The notes under the pieces: model-generated
Database searches by the model: none
Seen by the model: the letters and a program-made list of their open reading frames with translations, nothing else
What the model was told of the DNA's origin: nothing
NCBI GenBank assembly: GCA_037957365.1
Contig: JARHVA010006314.1
Location: 186,001 to 250,000 of the forward strand
Origin: Torreya grandis
Taxonomy: Eukaryota; Streptophyta; Pinopsida; Cupressales; Taxaceae
Length of the DNA stretch: 64,000 bases
Reading direction: 5' to 3'
Made by a program: the position numbers and the translations under genes
In this document: one piece after another, positions 1 through 10,262 of the stretch
How the letters are laid out: each line of letters opens with the position of its first letter
How positions within the stretch are numbered: position 1 is the first letter of the stretch

Positions 1-1380
1 AATGCTCCAATCTTTCTTGTTGTCCTTTTGTTGAGCTCCTTCTTACTTTAGCAACATAGATTACATTTGCACCAATTTCCAGCTCTTCAATAGGACATGC
101 ACCTTTTATTTTTGCAACATATTCTTCTTGTACATCATTACTCACCTTCATTTTTTGTTGGATCTGATCAGCTGTAGCAGCATTCTTGTTGCTATTTTTA
201 TTCTTGATATGAACCTTAGAAACTCTATTGTATTCTCCAAAGAGTGTAAAATCTGCATAGCTTTCACATTGCCCAATATTAATTGTATTTCCAACAATCT
301 TTTGATATGTGCTACCAATAATAAAATCAGTTTGACTCATTGCAAAAATACTTATTACAAATTGACATGAGAAAACAAACATTTTCCAACATATGTTCAA
401 ATTTGCATATTTGGTCCTCTCCCTAGTATGTGCAATGTTGCAAAGAATGTCTTCCTATTTTGCAACCAATGAAGCCACAAGATTCCCCTCAATGTAATTT
501 TGTAGTGTTTCATCTTCTGCAATTTCTCTTTTGTGCATCTTGGGGTGGCCAACATGTTTGAAGCTTGAATCCAAACTTATGATGTGTTGGGTTACTTTAT
601 TTGGCTGGGATCTTGGGGGCAAATGACTAAACACCACACTATACTTGTTAAAAAAAAAATGAATATCAAAATGGTGTTTATCTAGCTTACCATAAAATAA
701 GAAACTATAAATGCCTTCCACAACCAAGCATCTTGTTGCCCCTACTACTTCCAGTTTTATAAACATCACAACTTTCCCTTATAAAATAAGTTTAACTCCT
801 TCGATTGAGGATTTTGTGAAATTTGTCCCATGAACTGAAACCACTGAACTTCCATGACCAAGTTCATATTCAACATATATCATATCAGCAATAATGATAT
901 TGAACTCATCACCAATTTTATCCTTCACATGTCTCAAAATATCATCTGGATCCTATATCCGAATGCATAAGATACATTGAGCAAAAGGATCTATGTGCCC
1001 TTTCACATTTTCACCCTTATTAGAATGCTTCCCATGATGACAAGAGTTTTGGCACTTATGTTCATAGATATGTGAAGTATCATATGTTAGTTTACACCAA
1101 GAAGCATTTAGTGAATTACCTTCTTGATTGTTTACCACAAATGGTTATTCATAATGATTACCAATACTTTCTTCTTCCTTAGAACGGTTAAGCAAAATCT
1201 TCCTTAATGTGCCATTACTTCTACATTAATACAATCTATTACACATGGTAAATGTTATGCCAATGTTGAGTGGTAAATCAGCAATACTAGCAATTGAATC
1301 AAAACCATTATGAGAAAAAAAAATGTTGCTACCCCACCAAGCATGCCATTGACTCTGTATGGAGATACTCATTTGCCCAC
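1..1380. other. Unassigned AT-rich region
   Basis: Only short open frames, all mutually inconsistent apart from weak minus-strand openness at 455-769 and 953-1138. The latter may be the tail of the decayed minus-strand material to the right. No domain is recognised. Confidence 0.4.
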
Positions 1381-1720
1381 TTACCACCAACCATAATGAC
1401 AAATATCATGACACATGCATTTGCAAATATGACCATAGTTTAGGCAATTGCACTCTATCCAAACATCAAATTTGAATCCAACCAATATGGCATATGTATG
1501 AATATGCTTACCTTGTAATTGAGTTGCTCCATTATCACTTACCTTGAGAGCACTATCCGATGTGAAGCGACATTCTTTTGGACCTTGCATTGGACTCATG
1601 AGTCTTGGGATCTCTTCAATAAAGTTATTCTAAGCATATCCTGTAATCCATGCATTCCATGGTACTTCCTCTTTACAAATAGATAACATGAATGCTTCCT
1701 TTGGTTCCTCCAAATGGCGC
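1381..1720 (-). pseudogene. Pentatricopeptide-repeat (PPR) gene fragment
   Basis: One minus-strand frame, with a single stop near 1628, carries two adjoining signatures of plant PLS-type PPR proteins. The first, KEEVPWNAWITGYA, corresponds to the end of one repeat. The second, GKHIHTYAILVGFKFDVW, corresponds to the GKxIHxxxxxxGFxxDV motif. The spacing of about 50 residues between them is that of neighbouring repeats. PPR proteins bind organelle RNA. Here there is no start, no further intact repeat and a stop, so this is a captured or dead fragment. No other PPR repeats were recognised on either side. Confidence 0.65.
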
Positions 1721-1845
1721 ACACATGCATATGTGGTCCATTTAGAAATCTGATTTCTAACTAGTTCCACTAGCACAATTTTATCTGGTCCTTTGGGATA
1801 AGGATGGAGCAAAGGATCAATCAACCAAACTTGTAAAACAACAAC

Positions 1846-2885
1846 TTATTGTTCTGACATACATTTATGTGGTTCCCATGCAAGAACCATACCTTGTTGA
1901 TAATGAATGCTTTGTTGTTGCAGCTGCTGATTTGTGGCTTGCATCTGAGATATTTGACCCCTATGTGACTTGTTATTTGTTATGAGCTTTGAGTTTCTGC
2001 CAAATAGTACATGCCTTTTTGCTTGGGAGTGTAATGGGGTTTTACTGAGCTTGAGAGGTGATTCATGGACACCTTTAGAAATTAAAGGAACATCTTTTAC
2101 AATTTTGCATTTAACAAGTAATGTTTGCTCCTCCTTGGCTTCATTAAGACAAACTTTTTGTTGGCATTCAATCTTAAAAGTCAATGAAAGATTCTTTTTC
2201 TAATAAAATATCCTTACCTTCAACTTGCATCGTAGATTCCTCTGTAGCCTGTTGGACCTTTGTTTCCATTCTTTCTTCTTTTTCCAGGAACATATTCTTT
2301 GGCTCCTGCTCCTAAACTTCTTTCGGTTTTGACTTTTCCTCTTTCTTTTTCAACCTTCCTATGTATTCATATAGACCTCTTTTATTTGGATACCTCGCTT
2401 TGAGTAGCTCCAAGTAATCATCAAATGAAACTTGAGATTTAAAACTATCAAGCATCCCTTGATACTAGTCAAGGATTTTGGTGCCCTCAAGTTTGTACTT
2501 TTCCTTGTCCTTTTGTATTGTGATCAACACCTCTTGAATAGGATCTATATGTTTTCCCTTTGTAAGAACTTTGCTTGAAGAAACATGGGTTGAGTAATTC
2601 CCGAAGGACTCCTTTGAGTGGCCGTGATTGATTTATATTCTGCAAGGTTTGTATCATCTCTATCATGGATTCTTTCATTGTCCTCTAGATGCTCCTTGTC
2701 AAATCTCTTTGACTTTGATTGATGGCTTCATGCAAGGAATTCATTTCCTCTGTAGGTATTTTCTTTTTTGTCTCCCGTGATTTTACATCTGATTCACAAG
2801 ATGGCAAAATCACAGCGCTGTACCACTCTAATGTCCCTTTCACACTATTTATAATCTCTAACTTTTTTGTGAATTCTTTTTCCAA
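1846..2885 (-). pseudogene. Decayed coding region, unrecognised product
   Basis: Minus-strand frames are consistently open with few stops: 2885-2685, 2678-2487, a roughly 150-codon stretch from about 2620 to 2190 with two stops, and 2184-1846. The middle stretch encodes FDDYLELLKARYPNKRG and then YIGRLKKKEEKSKPKE, a Lys/Glu-rich and probably coiled-coil tail. The 5' part contains VKGTLEWYSAVILPS. Codon-like continuity suggests a real ancestral protein, perhaps a retroelement gag. I recognise no family. Confidence 0.35.
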
Positions 2886-3410
2886 TATTACATATCAATA
2901 ACATAATAAGCAACAACATACAAGATTAATATTCTAAACCCTATTGATAACAGCGAGACCCCACGAATTTCTTTATTTCAATAAATTGAAAATACAATGC
3001 AACTGTATTGTTTTATTGCAATAAGTTAATTACTTATGAATACTAATGACAAAACAGTTGGGTATTGAAATGACACACAAAAATACCTGGTTATATAATA
3101 TGTAGAGTACAACCAAAGTTTATTGTGGACATACAACAAAAAACACTTATTACAGATCTACATTGAACATCTGATCATAAATAGAGCTAACGGCAGCTTA
3201 CAAAAGTATTGTAGCAGTGGTACAAATTACTATAGCAGTGGTACAAATCACTATAGCAGTGTTGTAGCAAACTGAAAATGGAACAAATTTCAATCTTTCA
3301 GCACAAAAATGACCCCTAGATGGAATCACCACAATTGGAATTAGAGAGTTTCCATCCTCCAATCCAGCACACCAAAGGGCTTTTGTCCTTGGGTGAAAAG
3401 ATGAAGAATT
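2886..3410. other. Non-coding stretch
   Basis: AT-rich. It has a short near-tandem repeat around 3210-3262 (variants of a TATAGCAGTGGTACAAAT unit). No gene seen. Confidence 0.4.
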
Positions 3411-3600
3411 ACGTTACCGGATACGCCCCTAAGCCCCCTGGGTACAGGTACGATACAGCTGGGTATGGGTACGATGGACAATACGCACAGAAAATGGGCA
3501 GGGTACATCCCTACCCATATAGGTACACCTAGGTACGTCTGAGGATGTACCCACAGGAGTGGGGACGTACCCTGCCCATTTCCTACACGTACCCACCCAA
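3411..3600. repeat. GGGTAC/GTACCC-rich cluster
   Basis: Many copies of GGGTAC-like hexamers in both orientations, GC-richer than the surroundings. The same type of cluster occurs at 10170-10255 (right end of hAT-1) and 53393-53470. It resembles a subterminal region of a DNA transposon end. Confidence 0.5.
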
Positions 3601-3849
3601 GAAAAGCATTTTTTTAATTTTTTTCCCTTATTTCGTCGATAAAAGTCAAATATGGACCTCAAAAAGCATTTAAAAACTTTTTTTTGTTAAAAAAAATAGA
3701 ACCACAATCATATTAGATATAAATCAAAATTACAAATTCTACTATGCTAGGCTTGAAAACTATTTGTCCAAGCCTGAGCAAATTACAAGGGACAATAGAA
3801 GCACTCATTATAAAAAATCTAAATTTAAAATGTTCCCCATGTCTTCCTA

Positions 3850-6577
3850 GATCTTGTTGGACCACTATATAGGTGACGGTCCATAAGACAGAAGATTATG
3901 ATTATTCAGGGCCCAGTTAGCCAGCCTATCTGCCACTTCATTTCGTTCTTAGGGAATATGGCTAAAATGCACCGCTTGAAACTGATCCTGCAATCTTCTT
4001 ATTTTTCAGAGCTCTCTTGCCATCCACCACTTTGGATTGTGGCCTTATTCCAAATCAGATAACAAGCTAAAAATCACTTTGGAATCCGATTTAATTTGAA
4101 TTTTTTGCCAACCACTTTTCAAATCCTCCTACATGCATTTGTACACAGCATTGATCTCTGCTAGGTTATTGGTTGTGGTACCCAAATTTTTAGCAAAGAA
4201 AAACACCACCGACCCATCAAAGGTTCTACCAATTCCTCCCATAGCTGCAGGACCCAGATTACCCCTAGATGCTCCATCAGTATTCAATTTCCCATATCCC
4301 AAAGAGGAAGCAATCCATTGACCATCCCTCTTAAGTGTCTTTTTTTGCCAAAAAGCCGACATAATAGAATCTTTTGGTTGCAAAGACAATTGTTTACAAA
4401 TATGCTCCCATTCTGAGGTAAGAATAAGAGGTAAAGAAATCTTATGTTTAATGCTTTCAGCAACATTGGTTTTGGTTTTCTCCCAAACATAAGATATATC
4501 TCTATTACCCTGTTGGAAAATTTTGCTATTTTTTCTTTCCATATATTCCAAAGGAGAAGGGAAATGCCAATCCAGAGGACTAGAAGTAAATTTTGGCCTT
4601 TAGAAAAATGTCCTTGCCAATCTTTAATCAATTGTTCAAAAGACCCAATATTATTCCAATGCATGTTAAACAATGTAGATAGTTGTTGCCATGAGGGTAT
4701 AACCCACAGACATTGGAAGAACAAATAAGAGATACTACATCATCTTCAAAACTTAAGGCACATCTAAAAGGACCGTGAAACTCACACTTCATAAGCCAAT
4801 CACCAATTAAGACTCTTCTTTGTAAAAGCAACCAAAAATAAACTAACCTTGGGCCATACAGCAGGCTGCCATATGTGTCTAAAGATGTCCTTAAGAGGAT
4901 GAGGGGTGCCCTTAGTCAAAGAAGCATTTCCTGAAGAAACCGTATAAATACCAATGGCAGAATTCCCCCATCCTAACATGCCTGGCTTATTAGAAGTGGA
5001 GAGAGAACAGTCCTTCAGGATAGTATTAAGCATAATTTGTTCCCCTGCTCAATGTGAATAGGCCATTCCGAAATCAGAATCCAACACATACCGCTTTCTC
5101 AAGGATGAAAGGCAAGTCTACCATAACGTGCAGCCTTTATCCATCCTATATTATGCATATCCTCCATGAGTGGCTGAAACTGAGGGTATTGGATAAGAAA
5201 TGGGGGCAGTCCATCCCAAGAATCAGTCCAAAAAATTGCCTTTTTCCCATTATTTACAATCCAGAAGAGCGGTTTTTTAATCATTTCTTCAACAACTTTA
5301 AGGATAGCAAGACTAGGCGAACCTTTAGTGGGAAGGGATAACCTAATTAATTCTTTTAGCTGGATTGTTCTCCGCATATTTGGCTCTAATATTGGCTGCC
5401 CATAAGTCATCCGGAAAAACAATCATCCTCCAATAGAGTTTAGCAACAAGGGCCTTGGTCTGCTTTGAAGAAGATCTGAGGCCTAATCCACCTTCCTTCT
5501 TTGGCCAACATAGAGTTTCCCAATTAACTAAGGACCACTTTCTTTTATTTTGCATACCATTCCATAAGAATTTTTGGCATATGGAATCTAGTTGTTTCAA
5601 TATAGTTCCTAGAATATTCAATATAAAGGAAACATATATTGGCATTGCTGGATGGACTGCCTTGACCAAAGTCATTCTACCTCTTGAAGATAGCCATTTA
5701 TTTGTCCATTTTTGCATTTTTGAGTCAACTTTATTAATGAGCCAATTCCACTCTTGTATATGCGTGGAGGCCAAAGGGGCACCGAAATATTGAAGCAAAA
5801 GAGAACACCTTCGAAAATGAAAGATATTAAGAATTTGTTCTTCTCTATTAGAACAATGAAAAAATACAATACTAGATTTAGCATGATTGATCAACTGACC
5901 AGTGGCTGCTGAAAAAACCTAAAGAAGTTTCTCAAACTGTTGGGCTTCCAAATGTGTAGCTCAGCGAACCATCGTTGAGTCATCCATAAACTGAAGATGT
6001 CATAACGGACGAACAATTCTAGCCAACTGTATGCCATGAATTTTCTTTTCCTAGCAAGCTTTGGTAGCTAATCTGCCCAAACACTTAGCCAAAATAATAA
6101 ACAAAAAGGGAGATAAGGGATATCCATGTTGTATCCCTCTTGAAGCCCCAAAAATTTGAGATAGAGTACCATTCACTAAGATAGAAAAGGAAACTGAATA
6201 TAAGCAGGCAGAGAATTCAAATTGGGCCAAAACTTGACATAAAAGGCCCCAGTCCACTCTATCATATGCCTTAGACAGATCCAGTCGAATAAACATAGCT
6301 GGAGATTTCTAGATGTCCATAGAGTGAAGGATTTTCTAGGCTAACACAATCTCATCATGTATTTGGCACCCATGAACAAATCCTCCTTGTTGAGGAGATA
6401 TAATCTTGTGAACGAGAGGTTTCGACCTTTCTGCCAAGACTTTGGTAATTATTTTATACAGGGCATTACACAGCTATAGGTCGAAAATCAAAAATATCCT
6501 CCACCTCATTAGCTTTGGGAATGAGAGCTATGAAACTTTTGTTAATTTCCTTGAGCATTGTTTTAGCCATGGATGGA
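3850..6577 (-). pseudogene. LINE-1: L1-type reverse transcriptase and RNase H
   Basis: Minus-strand remains of a plant L1-type LINE ORF2. In order: RT start INKSFIALIPKANEVED (about 6540); RLDLSKAYDRVDW with the first catalytic Asp (about 6290); the FMDD form of the YxDD box (about 5985); the thumb region and KWSLVNWETLCWPKKEGG (about 5520); a zf-RVT-like segment (about 5030-4630); and RNase H with KLNTDGASRGN (about 4290) and NEVADRLANWAL (about 3920). Several frameshifts and stops make it inactive. The left end is not defined and no target duplication was found. The right end stops abruptly where the hAT-1 sequence starts, near 6577. An endonuclease fragment of the same LINE type and strand lies beyond the hAT 5' half at 8846-9479. 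Confidence 0.85.
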
Positions 6578-6760
6578 ATAACCAACGAGTAACCGACCAA
6601 AACCGCCAGTTGGTTGGTTACTCGCCGAAAATTCCCCTCGGCGAATAACCACCGCTCGAAACCACCCAACCAAAAAAAAAAATCGGCAAGTAATAGCCGG
6701 TTACTTGCAAGTAATTGGTGAGTAACCAGCGGTTACTCGTCGGTTCTGTGTCCCTCGAAA
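6578..6760. repeat. hAT-1 left subterminal repeats
   Basis: GGTTACTCG and its complement CGAGTAACC, with variants, occur repeatedly in both orientations within 180 bases. There is also a TCGCCGAAAATTCCCCTCGGCGA inverted pair around 6625-6647. Clustered inverted motifs like this are typical transposase-binding subterminal regions of hAT elements. Confidence 0.6.
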
Positions 6761-6950
6761 CCCATGCAGAACTGCTAGGAAACCGTGAGTTTCTCTCCAA
6801 ACACTCAAAAAATGTGAAAAATACATGAAATCTAGTCTTATAAAATGCAACACACCTCACATTTCATCCACGCAATATTTGGAGCATTCAAGAGCCGATT
6901 GAGGAGAATTAAGCAAAGAGATTTTCAGGTTAGTGCATTAGTTTAATTTT

Positions 6951-7200
6951 CAAGCATGTAAAGGAATTGTAATTTAATTAAAAACATGTTTAATAAATAT
7001 TTTTGATGCTTAGTATACAAATTTGATGCATTCCGTTTTAATTTCATGCATTCCATCAAATTTCAAGCATTTTTTTATTTTTAATTTCCAAGCATGTAAA
7101 GGAATTGTAATTTAATTAAAAACATGTTTAATAAATATTTTTAATGCTTGGTATACAAATTTGATGCATTTTGTTTTAATTTCATGCATTCTGTTAAATT
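6951..7200. repeat. 138-bp tandem duplication in the hAT-1 5' region
   Basis: A unit starting CAAGCATGTAAAGGAATTG at 6951 repeats at 7089 with a few substitutions, extending to about 7200. AT-rich, non-coding, upstream of the transposase. Confidence 0.8.
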
Positions 7201-7515
7201 TTCGTGTTTAGTATTTACGATTTATGCCTAATTTTTTTTAAATTTTGATTAAAAATATTTTTTAATCGTTGGCATTACGTTTAGTTTCCGTGATATATCA
7301 TTACAATATATTTATTGTTGCTTTTAACAATAATCGTGATAAATTATAATTTGTTCGTTAAAATTGTAAATCATAGATATATTTTAGTTTATGTTTTATA
7401 GTTTATAATTATAATTTATTTATCGTATTTTAATTAATAATTTGTATTGAATGTTTTTATTTTTTTATGTTGTTTTTAACATGTTTGCGCTTTGTAGGTT
7501 ATTCATTAGCAAACA

Positions 7516-8830
7516 ATGGCATCCGATAGTGCATCAAACTCAGATTCAGTCAGTGGTAGCCAATCGGCTCTCCCTAATGCTTGCACCGGTGCTTGGAAGT
7601 ATATCACGCAGATTGGAACATCCCACACAATTTCAATTTGCAACTTTTGCTCAAAGAGGATGTCAAGAGGCATCAATCGCATGAAATACCATCTTTCAAG
7701 TATTCCTTGCCGCGACGTCGCACCTTGTCCCAATGTCATTGAAGAGGCAAAATGAGAGATGATGGCAGAGATTGCATCATTGAACGAAAAAAAATAGATA
7801 TGGCAAGGATGCAAGCAGCCCTAACAGCGACCATTGGTGCCACATCGACAGAGAAAGAAGCGGCAACAATGACAGAAATTGTGGACTCTAGTCATGGTCC
7901 ACATAAGCGTCAAGGCACATCTACACCAACTTCGACTCAGGTACACTCCTTTTTTGTGCCTAGAAATACACCTGGGACACAACTTTCACTCCAAACTACA
8001 GGATGGAACAAGCAAACGCATGTAGAAGCAGATAAAACATGCGCAAATTTTTGGTACTTCAACAACCTTCCCTTCAACATGGCGAGGAGCCCATATTGAG
8101 AATATTTGTTAGAACATTAAAAATTGCATGGACAAAAGACAAAGCACCCTCTCTAAAAGACTTGAGTGGGAAGTTGCTCAAGAATGCAATTGAAGATGCA
8201 AAGGTGATTGTCGAAGATTAGAAGAGGTTGTGGCATAAATTTGGATGCACCATTCTTTCTGATGGATGGACGGATGGAAAGAACCGCACCCCCATCAACT
8301 TTTTGGCGTCTTCAAATTGTGAGCTAGGTTTTTTTAAGTCTATTGATGCATCAAGTAAAATAAAAAATGCAAAAACTTTAAACTTGATGCTAGAGGAGGT
8401 TGTCTTAGAGATGGGCATCGAGAATGTTATCCAAATTATCACAGACAATGCTGCAGCATATGTGGCCGTTGGGAGACTTTTTAGAGAGAGACATCTATTT
8501 CTTTTTTGGACACCTTGTGCGGCCCATTGCCTTGACCTTCTTTTGGAGGACATAGACAAACTTGATTGGATGCGACCAGTTGTAGAAGAAGCTAGAGAAA
8601 TAACTAAATATATTTACAATCATCCTTGGGTTCTCAGCTTGATAAGAGAGAGCACCAACGGAAAAGAACTTGTTCAAGCATGGGTCACCAGATTTGCAAT
8701 TAACTTTCTTACATTGCAAAGTATTTGTAGTTAACTCTTTTGAAACAAATGTTTGTCTCTCAAGCATGGATGGAGTCATCTTATTCCAATAAAGTTGGAG
8801 TGAAGGTTTCGAAGACTCTTTGACTTTACC
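7516..8830 (+). pseudogene. hAT-1 transposase, N-terminal and DUF659 part
   Basis: The start is the first ATG (7516) after an AT-rich leader. Residues about 28-70 form a BED-type zinc finger (WKYITQIG, then ICNFCSK, HLSSIPC). After a Ser/Thr-rich linker comes the DUF659 region (FWYFNNLPFNMARSPY). The hAT catalytic core follows: ILSDGWTDGKN (first Asp), IITDNAA (second Asp) and FWTPCAAHCLDLLLEDI. It has stops at about 7755, 8097, 8220 and 8732 and at least one frameshift. Homology ends near 8820 (WMESSYSNK...), about 230 residues before the expected C-terminal part. Confidence 0.85.
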
Positions 8831-8845
8831 ATTCCTCTTTTGTCT

Positions 8846-9479
8846 TTACCCCGTGACTCTTTGACTTCTCCATGGACCCTCTTTTGACTTATATGCAACC
8901 AAAAATATATTCATTAATATTAAATAAATATTAACACACATTAGCCAAGATATGATTATTAAAAACATCATTAAATGCAATAAGCTTCTAGAGTCATCAC
9001 TCCATCCCTGTAGGCACATCCACCACATGAAGAGACTTAATGAAGTCGGACATAATAGAGGAACTAGAGTCCAACTGATGATTTCACCCTTGTTTCTCCT
9101 AAAGGTTAAAGATAGTATTAAAATCTCCACCAAGAATAACCAGCACCTCCAGAAAAGATATGATCATAGAAGAAATAATCCACCATTGTTGTCTCTTGTC
9201 CTCAAGATCAATAGGGGCATAAACATTAATGAGTAAGAACTATTGGGCATCCACCTTAGAATAAGCATGCAAAATCATAGCACCTCTAATCGCACAAGAG
9301 CTCGTCAATGTGATTACCTTCAAATCCCATAGTGAAGTAATGCCCCCTGAAGCCCCCTGTGAACTAATAGATAGATGTTGGGCCTTGGGCCAAATTCTTT
9401 CTACTAGCACAGACATAAGCTCTATAGAAGCTTTGGTCTCTTGGATAAAGGCCAACATAGTATGATTCTTTTCGATCAT
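8846..9479 (-). pseudogene. LINE endonuclease fragment inside hAT-1
   Basis: Minus strand: MLAFIQETKAS (APE catalytic Glu context) at the 5' end, then SSQGASGGITSLWD, VNVYAPIDLEDKRQQWW, GGDFNTIFNL (Asp/Asn of the active site) and SDFIKSLHVVDVPTG. This is the N-terminal endonuclease of a plant L1 ORF2, matching the RT piece at 3850-6577 in type and strand. Homology stops near 9005. The 8846-9000 part is unassigned. It carries stops and is inactive. Confidence 0.75.
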
Positions 9480-9574
9480 TCATTATTTAAAAACTTTGAA
9501 AGTGCATTTGCAAACCTAAAAGTAGCAATCACTCTCATTTTATCAAAAGATAACAACACATTTACCTTTCATTG

Positions 9575-9913
9575 CATTTTTACCTCCGATTGCATATTTA
9601 GCTTTATCCACTCAATGAAGCGCAACAAGTTGGCAGCGAAAAAGGCAGAGGATTTGGTCTATGTGCATTCCAAATTGTGTCTTCTCTCACACAAGCAACT
9701 TAACTACAAGGAATGGGCAACAAAGTGTTGGGATGTGGACCTAGAGACACCGACTTGGATGCCTTTGTTACCTACCTTTCATCACTTAATATGGATTTGG
9801 AGGGTGCTTCACAAGACCTGCATAGTGGAGCTAGTGGGAGTGGCATTGTTGTTTCTTGTGGTTCTAATGAACCATATCATGATGAAGACATCGCAGCTAA
9901 AGATGAAAATTAA
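9575..9913 (+). pseudogene. hAT-1 transposase, C-terminal dimerisation part
   Basis: FIHSMKRNKLAAKKAED and LVYVHSKLCLLSHKQL match the hAT C-terminal dimerisation region (IHSKKRNRL...LVYVHSNLRL). After a frame change the tail SGASGSGIVVSCGSN and an acidic end (YHDEDIAAKDEN) terminate at 9913. The same segment occurs in hAT-2 at about 19880-20000. Confidence 0.8.
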
Positions 9914-10169
9914 TATAGACTATAGTGAATGTTGAGTTGTCTTTATTGTTTTCCATACATTGTAATTTGTAACATTTGCACTATGTACCTATTATAAATT
10001 TATAAAACTACTCAAAATTTGACCGTTTAATATTATGATATTTGCCTTGGGCATTGAAATTATGAGTATGTTTTGCGGTTATTTAACTTATTTTGTTTCC
10101 TTTATGCATATTATGTGGTTAATTTTGCTTATATGGCTATATTTATGTTTTTTATTTTTTATATTTTTT

Positions 10170-10255
10170 TTTGTACGGCCATACCCAACGGTAGCCAAAA
10201 CCCCCAAAAATCCCCATATCCACGTACCCAATACTTGTACCCATACCCATATTAG
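10170..10255. repeat. GTACCC-rich cluster, probable hAT-1 right end
   Basis: Repeats of TACCCA and GTACCC follow the transposase 3' UTR within 300 bases of its stop. Same motif family as at 3411-3600 and 53393-53470. Confidence 0.5.
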
Positions 10256-10262
10256 CAACTTA

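Larger units (their letters stand above)
6578..10262 (+). mobile_element. hAT-1 DNA transposon (decayed, interrupted)
   Basis: The left end is marked by subterminal motifs and by the end of LINE homology. The right end is placed at the last GTACCC cluster. The coding part is a BED finger, a DUF659/hAT core and a dimerisation end, split by a minus-strand LINE endonuclease fragment. No matching terminal inverted repeats or 8-bp target duplication could be fixed by eye, so the boundaries are approximate. The two halves could derive from two different hAT copies. Confidence 0.55.
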
